Notes under the pieces: generated by a model
Told to the model about the DNA's origin: nothing
What the model saw: only the letters and a program-made list of their open reading frames with translations
Database searches by the model: none
Program-made: the position numbers and the translations under genes
Shown: piece by piece, positions 9,841-17,538 of the stretch
How positions within the stretch are numbered: position 1 is the stretch's first letter
Layout: each line of letters starts with the position of its first letter
Source: JBBRHQ01 sp963725315
GTDB lineage: Bacteria; Actinomycetota; Thermoleophilia; Solirubrobacterales; 70-9
NCBI GenBank assembly: GCA_963725315.1
Contig: CAVRYA010000004.1
Location: 62,001 to 126,000, forward strand
Length of the DNA: 64,000 nt
Direction of reading: 5' to 3'

Positions 9841-10729
9841 TTGCCGAGGCACTTCCTCACCGGCGAGGAGCTGGGAGCGTTCGAGCTGCGCTCCCTGATC
9901 GAGCGCGCCGCGGAGCTGAAGGCCGGTCGCGCCGGGAGGGAGTCGGCTCCGACGTCCTCGCCGGGAGCAGCGTCGCGCTGGTCTTCCAGATGCCCTCGAC
10001 CAGGACCCGGGTCTCCTTCGAGGTCGGGGTCGCCGAGCTGGGCGGGACGCCGCTGGTCCTGCGCGGCGACGAGATGCAGCTCGGGCGGGGAGAGTCGATC
10101 GCCGACACCGCCAGGGTGCTCTCGCGCTACGTCGACGCGATCGTGATCAGGGGCAGCTCCCACGAGGAGGTCGAGGAGCTGGCCGGCGGCGGCCGAGGTG
10201 CCGGTGGTCAACGCGCTGACCCCGCTCCATCACCCCTGCCAGGCGCTGGCCGACCTGATGACGATGCGCGAGCGCCTCGGCGAGCTGGCGGGCGCCCGCC
10301 TCGCCTACTTCGGCGACGGCAACAACGTCGCCCGCTCGCTGACCATCGCCGGCGAGCTGGCCGACCTCGAGGTGGTTGTCGCCGCCCCGGAGGGCTTCCA
10401 GCTCGAGCCGGGCCACGGCGCCCGGCTCACCGACGACCCCCGCGCGGCGGCCGACGGCGCCGATGCCCTCTACACCGACGTCTGGGTAAGCCTCGGCGAC
10501 GACCCCGTCCGAGGCCGAGCGCCGCGGCGCCGCCCTCGCCCCCTACCAGCTCGACGCCGACCTGCTCTCGCTCGCCTCCGAGCGGGCGATCGTCATGCAC
10601 TGCCTCCCGGCCCATCCCGGCGAGGAGATCAGCGCCGAGCTCCTCTACGGCGAGCGCTCGGCCGTCTGGGACCAGGCCGAGAACCGCCTGCACGCGCAGA
10701 AGGCGCTGCTCGAGCTGCTGCTGGCTTAG
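9841..10729 (+). CDS. argF: Ornithine carbamoyltransferase (frameshifted)
   Basis: It transfers the carbamoyl group of carbamoyl phosphate to ornithine to give citrulline in arginine biosynthesis. Motifs appear in order: PRHFLTGEELG near the start, the carbamoyl-phosphate loop PSTRTRVSFEVGVAELGG, HPCQALADLMTM, YFGDGNNVARSL, DALYTDVWVSLGDD and the ornithine/catalytic site VMHCLPAHPGEEI. These are diagnostic for OTCase. TTG is the only plausible start found. Indels near 9950, 10193 and 10508 shift the frame. Disruption of a core biosynthetic gene at three places is one of the best signs that the indels are sequencing errors. Its stop overlaps that of the convergent P-domain gene. Confidence 0.9.
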
Positions 10730-11410
10730 CGGTGGTGGTGGACGCGTCAGGGTCAGCGCCCAGGCCGCGATGTCGAAGCCGAGGCCGGTCGAGTCATCGT
10801 CGTCGTCGGCGAACAGCTTCCAGGTGCCGTTCGGGGAGCGGCCGTTGAAGCTCGACATCGCGTTCCGGTAGGGAGGGGGAGGCCCGCCATCCAGGCTGAG
10901 ATCATCCGGCTCCGGGCGAGTTGCCGAGGTAGTTCGAGGGCTTGAACGACGTGCTCACGATAGTTGCCGGCAGGGGCCGTTGTCGGAGACAAAGCTTTGA
11001 GCGGAATCGGCGAACGTGAAGTTGTCCTGCTCCAGCGAGGCGCGGCCCCGCAGGCATCGGACATCAGCATCACCTTCGGCCCGGTTCCCTTGGTGATCAC
11101 CAGGTCGGTGTCGTCCGGAGCGGCAGGAGTGGTAGCCGATGATCGTCACTTTCGCCTTGATCACACTGCCCCTGAGGCCGCGGACGACGATCCGCGACGG
11201 GAACTGATTCGCCGGACCAACGTTGTCGGCGCCCCGGTCGGAAGAACCGTCATCAGAAGGTCCGGCGCCCCCGGATCGCGCAGCGGTCGATCGTGTTCAC
11301 GAAAGGTCCGCGTCTCGGCCCGGCTCGCCGCGGGAGCAAGCCGAGAGCGAGCACGGCGACCGTTACTCCGAGAATCCCCTGCCCTGCCGCGTCTCCCTGC
11401 TCATCCGCAC
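10726..11410 (-). CDS. Secreted protein with a P-domain-like beta-sandwich (frameshifted)
   Basis: The reading frames contain a hydrophobic leader (VTVAVLALGLLP), then VVRGLRGSVIKAKVTIIGY, DTDLVITKGTGPKVMLMSDACG, SLEQDNFTFADSAQSFVSDN, and SSFNGRSPNGTWKLFADDDD with a DIAAWALTLT strand. This order matches the jelly-roll domain seen at the ends of proprotein convertases and many actinobacterial exoproteins (xVLLMSDxxGG, FNGTxPNGTWxLY, GWSLTI). It stands alone, without a protease domain. At least three indels break it; the start is uncertain (GTG at 11410 or ATG at 11404). Function is probably cell-surface or extracellular; binding partners are unknown. Confidence 0.55.
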
Positions 11411-11508
11411 CGAAAGCGTATCGCCCAGCCCGTCGAGTGGACGATTTCGACAGCAGAGGAGTCGATTTCGGCCACTCGACGGCGCTCCCTAGACTTGCCG
11501 AGCGACCC

Positions 11509-11580
11509 GGCCCCGTCGTCCAGTGGTCAGGACATCAGGTTTTCATCCTGAAGACGCGAGTTCGATTCTCGCCGGGGCTA
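11509..11580 (+). tRNA. tRNA-Glu (anticodon TTC)
   Basis: A 72-nt cloverleaf. The acceptor stem GGCCCCG pairs with CGGGGCT (one G-T closing pair), followed by discriminator A. The anticodon stem TCAGG/CCTGA encloses loop TTTTCAT with anticodon TTC. The T arm GCGAG TTCGATT CTCGC is perfect. CCA is not encoded. It lies 11 nt upstream of lgt. Confidence 0.95.
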
Positions 11581-11591
11581 TCCCGAGATCC

Positions 11592-12384
11592 ATGTACCCC
11601 CACATCCACCTAGGCCCGCTCACCCTCCAGACCTTCGGGATCATGTTCGCGCTCGGCTTCATCGCCGCCGGGGCGCTGATCGCCAAGCGCCTGCCGGAGC
11701 TGGGCAAGCCGGCCGACTGGGCGTACGAGATGGCCTTCGCGGCGCTGATCGGCGGGGTGATCGGCTCGCGGATCTACTTCATCGTCGAGAACTACGACCA
11801 GGTCAAGGACGACCTCATCGGCAACCTCTTCTCCGGCTCCGGGCTGGTCTGGTACGGCGGCGCGATCGGCGGCGCGATCGCCGTCCTGCTCTGGGCCCGG
11901 TACCGGGGCTTCCTCGGCCTCGTCCTGCTCGACGTCTGCGCCCCAGCGCTGGCGATCGGCTACGCGATCGGGCGGATCGGCTGCCAGCTCTCCGGCGACG
12001 GCGACTACGGCAAGGCCTGGGACGGGCCCTGGGCGATGTCCTACCCGGACGGCACCGTGCCGACGACCCACACCGTCCACCCGACCCCGGTCTACGAGAC
12101 GGTGGCGATGTCCTTCTGCGCCTACCTGCTCTGGCAGCTGCGCGACCGCTTCCGCGCCGGGATCCTCTTCGCGATCTACCTGATCTACGCGGGGACCGAG
12201 CGCTTCCTGGTCGAGTTCATCCGCCGCAACGACCACGTCTGCACTCGGCCTCACCCAGGCCCAGCTCGAGAGCCTGGCGATGATCGTCGCCGGGGTCGTC
12301 TGGGTGCTCGTGGTCCGCTCCCGGCACGGCACCCTGGCCAAGGCCCCCGGCCGCCGGGCCGCCGCCCAGCCGGCGACCGGCTGA
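11592..12384 (+). CDS. lgt: Prolipoprotein diacylglyceryl transferase (one frameshift)
   Basis: Transfers diacylglycerol from phosphatidylglycerol to the lipobox cysteine of prolipoproteins in the cytoplasmic membrane. The protein is polytopic, with TM helices at TLQTFGIMFALGFIAAGALI, the YEMAFAALIGGVIGSRIYFI helix, GLVWYGGAIGGAIAVLLWA and LAIGYAIGRIGCQL. The Lgt signature GRIGxxxxGxGDYG occurs as GRIGCQLSGDGDYG, and the catalytic-region HPTPVYE is present. FLVEFIRRNDH precedes one extra base near 12240; after it the frame resumes LGLTQAQLESLAMIVAG and ends in a basic tail. About 260 residues, normal for the family. Confidence 0.92.
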
Positions 12385-12390
12385 TTCAGA

Positions 12391-13148
12391 TCAGAAGGCG
12401 GAGCGCAGCATCCCGCCGTCGATCGGGATCACCGTCCCGGTGACGTAGCCGGCCCGCTCCGAGCAGAGGAAGGCGACCAGGTCGCCGTACTCCTCCGGCG
12501 TCCCCAGCCGCCCGGCCGGCACCTGCTCCTTCGCCGCCGCCTCGGCCGCGTCGAGCGAGCCGGCCCGGTCCGGCCAGCCGCTCGGTGGCGAAGCGCCCCG
12601 TGGCCACCGTGTTGACGGTGACCCCGTCCCCGGCGACCTCGCTCGCCAGCGTCTTGAAGAACCCGATCGCCGCCATCCGGTGCGAGTTGGAGAGGCCCAG
12701 CCCCGGGATCGGCTCGCGGGTCGAGCTGGAGCCGACGTTGACGATCCGCCCCCAGCCGCGCTCGCGCATCCCCGGCAGGACCGCCTCGGCCAGGACGCGC
12801 GGCGCCAGCACCAGCGAGCGGTAGGCGTCGGTCCAGGTGTCCGGCCCGTGCTCGAGCGCCGCGCCGAAAGGCGGCCCGCCGGTGTTGGTGACGAGGACGT
12901 CGATCGGGCCGAGCGCCTCCTCGACCTCCCCGGGCAGCTCGCCGGAGCCGCTCGAGGTCGTCGGTGTCGGCGACGAAAGCCGTCACCTCGCCGGCGATCT
13001 CCGCCGCCGCCTTCTCGACGTTCTCGCGCGAGCGCGAGGCGATCGCCACCCGGGCGCCCTCGCGTGCCAGCGACTCGGCGATCCCGCGGCCGATCCCCTT
13101 GCTGCCGCCCATCACCAGCGCCACCCGGCCCTCCAGTCCTAGGTCCAC
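12391..13148 (-). CDS. Short-chain dehydrogenase/reductase, Tyr-less type (frameshifted)
   Basis: A Rossmann-fold SDR of about 250 residues. The cofactor loop is GGSKGIGRGIAESLAREG, then ASRSRENVEKAAAEIAGEV, a VTNTGGPPFG strand, and MRERGWGRIVNVGSSSTREP. The C-terminus AGYVTGTVIPIDGG is typical. Where classical SDRs have the catalytic YxxxK, this protein reads LSNSHRMAAIGFFKTL, as in the FabG-like subfamily that lacks the tyrosine. Catalysis is therefore uncertain. GTG start; the first codons overlap the end of the upstream membrane-protein gene by 10 nt, so the two are probably co-transcribed and coupled. Indels near 12570 and 12945. Confidence 0.75.
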
Positions 13149-13470
13149 GCCGCCTCCCTGCCCGGCAGCCGGGCGCACCAGAGCGCGAAGAGGCCGATCG
13201 CAACGACCGCGCCCAGCCAGTGCGACGCCGATCAGCACCGCGAGCAGGCTGGGGATGCCGGCCAGCGCCGCGCCAAGCAGGGTCATCCCGAGCGGCAGGC
13301 CGAGCACCCTGGCCGTGACCAGCGAGCAGATCGCCCAGGCCGCCGGGCCCGCGAACCAGCCCCAGTCCTCGAAGAAGCTATGCGGCAGCGCCAGCCGCCA
13401 GAGCGAGCGAGAGGATCGCCACGCCCGCCGCCTGGATCAGGGCCGCCCGCCAGAAGATCGAAGCGCTCAT
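13139..13470 (-). CDS. Small membrane protein of unknown function (frameshifted)
   Basis: About 108 residues with three or four hydrophobic segments: FWRAALIQAAGVAILS, a tryptophan-rich FFEDWGWFAGPAAWAICSLV, LGLPLGMTLLGAALAGIPSL, and VVAIGLFALWCARLPG. ATG at 13470. Two single-base indels (about 13395 and 13225) disturb the frame. The tail overlaps the SDR start, indicating an operon. I do not recognise a named family, and no function can be given. Confidence 0.6.
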
Positions 13471-13500
13471 GCGGCGATTCTCTCAGCTTCGGCCCGTCGC

Positions 13501-13897
13501 CTACTCCGTCAGCCCGACCGTCCTCAGCGCCTCGGACGGGTCGTTGAACCACTCGAAACGGACCGCCTTCCCGTCCCGGATCGTCCACACGTAGCCCTGC
13601 CTGCGGCCGATCTCCATACCGCTCCCCTGTCCGACCCCGTGCAGAGTCCCGATCACCACGACGCTCTCTCCGGCGTCGATGAACTCCTCGAACTCGATCC
13701 GGGCACCCTCGAAAGCGCTGCTGACCGACTCGGCCGCCTCGCCGAAGGCCGAGACGCCCTGCCTGGTCCCCGGCTCGACCGCCTCGCTCGGATTCACCCA
13801 CTCGATCTCGTCGGACGAGCAGCCCGGAGGAGAGCGGCGAGCCGTTCTCCCAGGCGGCGTAGATCCGCTTCACGATCTTCACGTTCTCTTCTGACAC
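13501..13897 (-). CDS. SnoaL-like / NTF2-fold protein (one frameshift)
   Basis: The N-terminus VSEENVKIVKRIYAAWENG is the standard first helix of SnoaL-like domains. FEEFIDAGESVVVIGTLHGVG and VWTIRDGKAVRFEWFNDPSE match the conserved sheet, and the protein ends EALRTVGLTE. Such proteins of about 130 residues bind small hydrophobic ligands or act as isomerases or cyclases; the specific ligand is not predictable. GTG start; one extra base near 13826 splits the first 35 residues from the rest. Confidence 0.75.
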
Positions 13898-14017
13898 GCC
13901 TCCAGTATCCCGCGCCGGAGAAGGCTCAGCCCGCTGCGATAATCCCGAGAGGGCGGCCTGCTCAGTTGAGGGAGCGCCTGCTTCAAAGCATTCCGTGGTG
14001 GCACCGAGGCAACCTAT

Positions 14018-14455
14018 TTGCAAACCGATGGAAGGAACGTGATCCGAACGAACACGAATCAGCAGGAAAGCGACGGCGCGACGCGCGTGGCCTACATCCT
14101 CGGCGTGCCCCTGGCCGCGAACGTCGTGCGCCAGTGGCCGCAAATGGGCGAGATGGTGCGCACCAGCAAGCTCGTCGCCGATGTCGAGGGCAACTTTCCG
14201 GAGCTCACATTGGAGGTCGGCAGGCGTCTGCATCTCGATGATGTCGTCGTGGTCGAATGGACCTGCAACTACGGCGACGGACGCCTCTACCGGAACGTGA
14301 CCATCGGCGAGCTCGAGGACGGGCAAGCCGTGCGCGTCACCGACTACTGGGGCGAGCCTACCGAGACACCCGAATGGCGAAAGCCGCTGACAGATCGGCT
14401 TGACATGCCCGGTATCGGCGTCTGGCCGGACGACGAGCACCTCAGCCACTACTGA
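14018..14455 (+). CDS. SnoaL-like / NTF2-fold protein
   Basis: An intact frame of about 145 residues. VAYILGVPLAANVVRQWPQM is followed by TSKLVADVEGNFPELTLEVG, VVVVEWTCNYGDGRLYRNVT and AVRVTDYWGEPTETPEWRK. The VVEWTCNYGDG and VTDYWGEP strands match the NTF2-like fold. The start is uncertain: TTG at 14018 or GTG at 14039. Its base use is less GC-biased than the genes before it. Ligand unknown. It is the last gene before the tRNA-Val locus. Confidence 0.6.
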   Translation: MQTDGRNVIRTNTNQQESDGATRVAYILGVPLAANVVRQWPQMGEMVRTSKLVADVEGNFPELTLEVGRRLHLDDVVVVEWTCNYGDGRLYRNVTIGELEDGQAVRVTDYWGEPTETPEWRKPLTDRLDMPGIGVWPDDEHLSHY

Positions 14456-14632
14456 AGACGCGATCACCCCCCGCGCGGACTCCGCCCGCGCTGGACCCAG
14501 GAGGTTTCCAACGCGCATCCGCCACCTCCGGCCAAGGCCGGATGGGATAGCGCCTTCCCCAGAGCAACACAGGCGGGGAGATGGCCCGGTGGCTCCCGGG
14601 CGTGCATCCTAGAGTCGTAAACTCAGCACGTT

Positions 14633-14705
14633 GGGCGGTTAGCTCAGTTGGGAGAGCGCCTGCCTTACAAGCAGGAGGTCACTGGTTCGAGCCCAGTACC
14701 GCCCA
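14633..14705 (+). tRNA. tRNA-Val (anticodon TAC)
   Basis: A 73-nt cloverleaf: acceptor GGGCGGT pairs with ACCGCCC and is followed by A73. The D arm begins GCTCAGTTGGGAGAGC. The anticodon stem CCTGC/GCAGG encloses CTTACAA with anticodon TAC. The T arm is CTGGTTCGAGCCCAG. It is the likely integration site of the element remnant that follows. Confidence 0.95.
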
Positions 14706-14933
14706 CTCACTAAGTCCCTGCTAACCCGGGGTTTCTAGGCCACGTCCGGACCGGAGCTCCAGGGCGCCACGGCGGCGATCATCGTGTGTTTGCCCATGTT
14801 TGCCCGATGGATTCGCCACCGCGATGTCAGGTTACGAATCTGAGCAGCACGCTACGGACGCGAGCGATGGCCGACGGGACCCCGCAGGTCGCCCCGTTCG
14901 AGGCCCGCGTCGGCCGCTACCGGGGCGCGTAGA

Positions 14934-14955
14934 CGGCGGTTCCGCCGAACCGGCA
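14934..14955. repeat. Imperfect palindrome with GGTTC/GAACC arms
   Basis: An inverted repeat built around GGTTC-CGCC-GAACC with a GC-rich flank. It shares its core with the perfect palindrome at 31201-31228, suggesting one repeat family, possibly REP-like. It is not followed by a T run. Confidence 0.35.
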
Positions 14956-15004
14956 TCCTCGATCCCCCAATGGAGGCTGTGGAGAGCCCCTACGGTTAGT
15001 TTCG

Positions 15005-15422
15005 ATGGAGCGATGCACCCCAGCAACCGTATGCATAGTCGCGCTGGTCGCATTATCTGCGCTGTGGGGCTGCGGCAGGTCAACTCCAACGACCTCGGTT
15101 GATCACCCCGCGCAGGCGTCTTCGACGACGCTTCGCGGAGTGTTACGTCTGGTCCGCTCCAGCACAGGGGTATGCGGCGTACTCGCGCCACAGGTTCTCC
15201 GGAACCTCTACACGCTGACTGGAGAGAAGGGGCGGGCTCTTTGCAGACGTACGGCGCAACGGCTTCGCCCCGCGCCGATCACGCGCGAGCGAGTCGTGAG
15301 CATTCGTCAGAACCGGGCACGCGTCCTTGTTGGGGCAGCTCATGGCCCATTGGGGGACGATGACGCTGGAGAGGGTGCACGGGCGGTGGCTGGTGACATC
15401 AACCCCCGGAGCTGAAGAGTAA
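15005..15422 (+). pseudogene. Lipoprotein gene remnant
   Basis: ATG opens MERCTPATVCIVALVALSAL followed by WGCG, a convincing lipoprotein signal peptide with lipobox cysteine. Downstream the frame loses protein-like character. A different frame ends with HASLLGQLMAHWGT, TLERVHGRWLVTSTPG and a stop at 15420-15422, which looks like the end of an NTF2-like or Mce-associated extracellular domain. The two parts are joined only by assuming at least one frameshift. It sits inside the tRNA-Val scar. A genuine short lipoprotein ending at 15415 cannot be excluded. Confidence 0.4.
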
Positions 15423-15502
15423 GGCCGCCCGCGCGGGTTCCCAATGGAACGCACTGGGTCAGGGAGCTGCCGAGGTGCGCCAGGATCGGAGAATCGAAGG
15501 CG

Positions 15503-15658
15503 ATGGGGAACGTCTACCGCCGCCAGGGGGTCACCCTCTCGATCTACGCGCAGGTGATGTTCCGCGGCGACGGCGAGCGCGAGGCGGTGCGCGACCTGGT
15601 CGGGCGGACCGCGGGCGGCGAGGTCGAGCGGGCGGCGGTGCCAGTTCCGCGCCAATGA
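15503..15658 (+). pseudogene. C-terminal remnant of a tyrosine recombinase (integrase)
   Basis: The frame reads VTLSIYAQVMFRGDGEREAV followed by RDLVGRTAGG. In tyrosine integrases of actinobacterial elements the final segment has the catalytic tyrosine in a xxYAHxMRRDxxERExL context, and this fragment matches it. The catalytic core (R..K..HxxR) is not visible upstream, so only the end survives. It lies between tRNA-Val and its partial copy, as expected for a tRNA-integrated element. Confidence 0.55.
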
Positions 15659-15715
15659 GGGTTTGCGGGGGAAGCGGCACTCCTGCCCGGGCACGTTCGA
15701 GCCGATAATCGAGCT

Positions 15716-15928
15716 ATGGATCGCCCTAGCGCGGGATTACGCCACGCCTATTGGATCGTGCGGATCGGCTGGTGGCTTCTACTCGCTTCGGGACTCATCG
15801 TGCTGGCTCTCGGCCCCTTCGCACTGAGCGCAGTCCTATTTCTCGCCGCCGCGGGGCTACTCGTCGGGTGGGATGTGGCGCTGCGACGCCGTGGCTACCA
15901 AAGCGGGTTCCGGCACTGGCAGGGATAA
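15716..15928 (+). CDS. Small two-helix membrane protein
   Basis: ATG opens a 70-residue protein with two adjacent hydrophobic helices (YWIVRIGWWLLLASGLIVLA and LSAVLFLAAAGLLVGWDVAL) and a basic tail, RRRGYQSGFRHWQG. It lies inside the tRNA-Val element scar and is intact. I do not recognise a family; it may be residual cargo of the element. Confidence 0.5.
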   Translation: MDRPSAGLRHAYWIVRIGWWLLLASGLIVLALGPFALSAVLFLAAAGLLVGWDVALRRRGYQSGFRHWQG

Positions 15929-16039
15929 CCGGATCGGGCAGACACCGATCTGTCTGCCAAGAGGGGCCGAAATAGCGGACCACAGCGACAGAATCCGGCC
16001 CGGCTCAGGCACGAACCGCGGTCTAGAGCGGTCCCGGCC

Positions 16040-16071
16040 GCCTTACAAGCAGGACGGTCGCCAGTTCGAGC
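16040..16071 (+). repeat. Degenerate partial tRNA-Val copy (putative att site)
   Basis: Fifteen consecutive bases (GCCTTACAAGCAGGA) are identical to the anticodon arm of the tRNA-Val at 14633-14705. GGTC and GTTCGAGC, identical to the variable-loop and T-arm bases, follow with small insertions. This is the expected footprint of site-specific integration into the tRNA, now eroded. Confidence 0.6.
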
Positions 16072-16091
16072 TAGAGCGCCGCGGCTCGCAC

Positions 16092-16814
16092 TCAGCCAGT
16101 CGGTCCGAAGCGCTCTGTGCGCACTCGCTGCGGCTCGAACCCGGCGGCCACCAACAGCTGCGAGGCCGACTCGACGAACCCGTTCGATCCGCAGACGAAG
16201 GCGGTGCCACCCTCGGCGACCGCACCGGCCAGCAGCGAGGCATCGATTCGTCCGCGGTGCCCGTCCCACCCAGGCGGAGGGTCGCCCGTGAAGGTGAGGA
16301 CCGCGTCCCCGTCGAGCTCGGCCGCATAGATCACGTCATCGGCCGAGCGGACGGAGTAGACGAGCCGCATCTCGAGCTCGGGCAGCGTCCGGCGCCGGTG
16401 GCGCAGCATCGCCATCAACGGCACCACGCCCGATCCTCCTCCGACGAGCAGCGCCGGCTCCTCACCCCTCCAGACGAAGTAAGACGCGAACGGCCCGCGG
16501 ACTTCGACCTGGTCCCCCTCAACAACGACGTCGTGGAAATAGGGGGAGACCTCGCCGCGGTCGAGCCGGTCGATCGTTAGCTCGATCTCTCCCTCGTCGA
16601 GCGGGGATGAGGCGACCGAGTAGGAGCGCTGGGCTCGGTATCCGTCAGGAGCGGTGAGGCGGACGTCGTAGTGCTGGCCGGGCAGATGTGGCATCCACAT
16701 CGGCAGATCGAAGCGAAACGACTTCACCCGCGGCGTCTCGGTCTTGATCGATGTCACCGTACTGATCTGCCATTTGCCCGGCGCGCGTTGCTCTACCTGC
16801 GTCAGTCGCTCCAA
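16092..16814 (-). CDS. Ferredoxin-reductase-like FAD/NAD(P)-binding oxidoreductase
   Basis: A two-domain flavin reductase of about 240 residues. The FAD-binding barrel carries PGQHYDVRLTAPDG and RSYSVASSP (the RxYS flavin motif). The NAD(P)-binding domain carries LLVGGGSGVVPLMAMLRHR and ends with FVCGSNGFVESASQLLVAAG. The TTG start overlaps the end of the upstream molybdenum-oxidoreductase gene by 13 nt, so the two are translationally coupled. It probably passes electrons between NAD(P)H and that partner. No 2Fe-2S domain is fused. A downstream start is possible. Confidence 0.85.
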   Translation of the reverse strand: MERLTQVEQRAPGKWQISTVTSIKTETPRVKSFRFDLPMWMPHLPGQHYDVRLTAPDGYRAQRSYSVASSPLDEGEIELTIDRLDRGEVSPYFHDVVVEGDQVEVRGPFASYFVWRGEEPALLVGGGSGVVPLMAMLRHRRRTLPELEMRLVYSVRSADDVIYAAELDGDAVLTFTGDPPPGWDGHRGRIDASLLAGAVAEGGTAFVCGSNGFVESASQLLVAAGFEPQRVRTERFGPTG

Positions 16815-17413
16815 TAGCGCTCCTCCCTCCACGGATCGCCGCGGTTGTGGTAGCCGTTGGCCTCCCAGAAGCCGGGTTCGTCGTGGTCCATCAGCCGCAA
16901 TCCGGCGACCCACTTTGCGCTCTTCCAGAAGTAGAGGTGCGGCACCAGCAGGCGCGCAGGGCCGCCATGCTCGCGCGGGAGTGGCTCGCCCTCGTGCTCG
17001 GTGACAACCCAAGCCTTACCGTCGCTGATGTCCTCGATCGCCAGGTTGGTGGTGTAGCCGCCATCCGAGAACGCCATCGCGTGGGCGCCGAGCGGCTCGA
17101 CCGAGTCCAGCAGCGTGTCGACCGAAACCCCGCCGAAGCTCGTCCCGAGTTTCGACCACTTCGTCACGCAGTGAATGTCGCAGGGCACCGATTCGAATGG
17201 CAGCGCCGCGAACTCCTCCCAGCTCCACTCCTTGGGCTCGGCGACCATCCCGTCGATCCGAAATCGCCAATCCCCGGTCTCGACTTCCGGCGTGGGGCCG
17301 GCGGTGAGGACAGGGAAGCCGGACTCGGCGTACTGGCCTGGAGGAAGTCGGGCCGCGAGCTCATCCGGTGCACGCCGACGGCCACTGAATCCGCGGGATA
17401 CGAACTCACTCAT
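16802..17413 (-). CDS. Sulfite-oxidase-like molybdopterin oxidoreductase
   Basis: About 200 residues comprising only the Mo-cofactor domain of the sulfite oxidase/YedY superfamily. FRIDGMVAEPKEWSWEEFAA is followed by the molybdenum-ligand cysteine region in VPCDIHCVTKWSKLGTSFGG, then YTTNLAIEDISDGKAWVVTE, HGGPARLLVPHLYFWKSAKW and a C-terminal GYHNRGDPWREERYW. No Tat signal or TM helix is seen, so it is probably cytoplasmic. The ATG at 17413 follows a strong GGAGGTGAG ribosome site. Its electron partner is likely the coupled flavin reductase downstream. Substrate unknown. Confidence 0.88.
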   Translation of the reverse strand: MSEFVSRGFSGRRRAPDELAARLPPGQYAESGFPVLTAGPTPEVETGDWRFRIDGMVAEPKEWSWEEFAALPFESVPCDIHCVTKWSKLGTSFGGVSVDTLLDSVEPLGAHAMAFSDGGYTTNLAIEDISDGKAWVVTEHEGEPLPREHGGPARLLVPHLYFWKSAKWVAGLRLMDHDEPGFWEANGYHNRGDPWREERYWSD

Positions 17414-17538
17414 CTCACCTCCACAATACGCGGGTGGCATATCGGCGCGGGAGTGGCACAGCTCGTCGCCCCCGCGCGCCTGCGCCAGCTGACCTGGCGG
17501 TCTTCACGGCTGACAGTCGGCAGTAGATTCGAGAGAGG

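Larger units (their letters stand above)
14706..16071. mobile_element. Decayed tRNA-Val integrated element (scar of about 1.4 kb)
   Basis: It is bounded on the left by the intact tRNA-Val and on the right by a degenerate partial copy of the same tRNA at 16040-16071. Inside are the C-terminus of a tyrosine recombinase, a broken lipoprotein gene and one small intact membrane-protein frame. No complete integrase, replication or cargo gene remains. The sequence is less GC-rich and more gene-poor than its surroundings. I infer an ancient, mostly deleted integrative element. Confidence 0.5.

Noticed and set aside
7848..10211. Very long minus-strand frame
   Set aside because: It joins antisense of the M3 peptidase and argF with parts of the EEP gene. 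Only the EEP part carries real motifs.
14755..14830. Minus-strand short frame next to tRNA-Val (MGKHTMIAAVAPWSS)
   Set aside because: Only about 25 residues, no start region and no confident family. It may be an integrase end but cannot be supported.
15143..15694. Minus-strand frame in the tRNA-Val scar
   Set aside because: No recognisable motifs; the opposite strand carries a lipobox and an integrase C-terminus.
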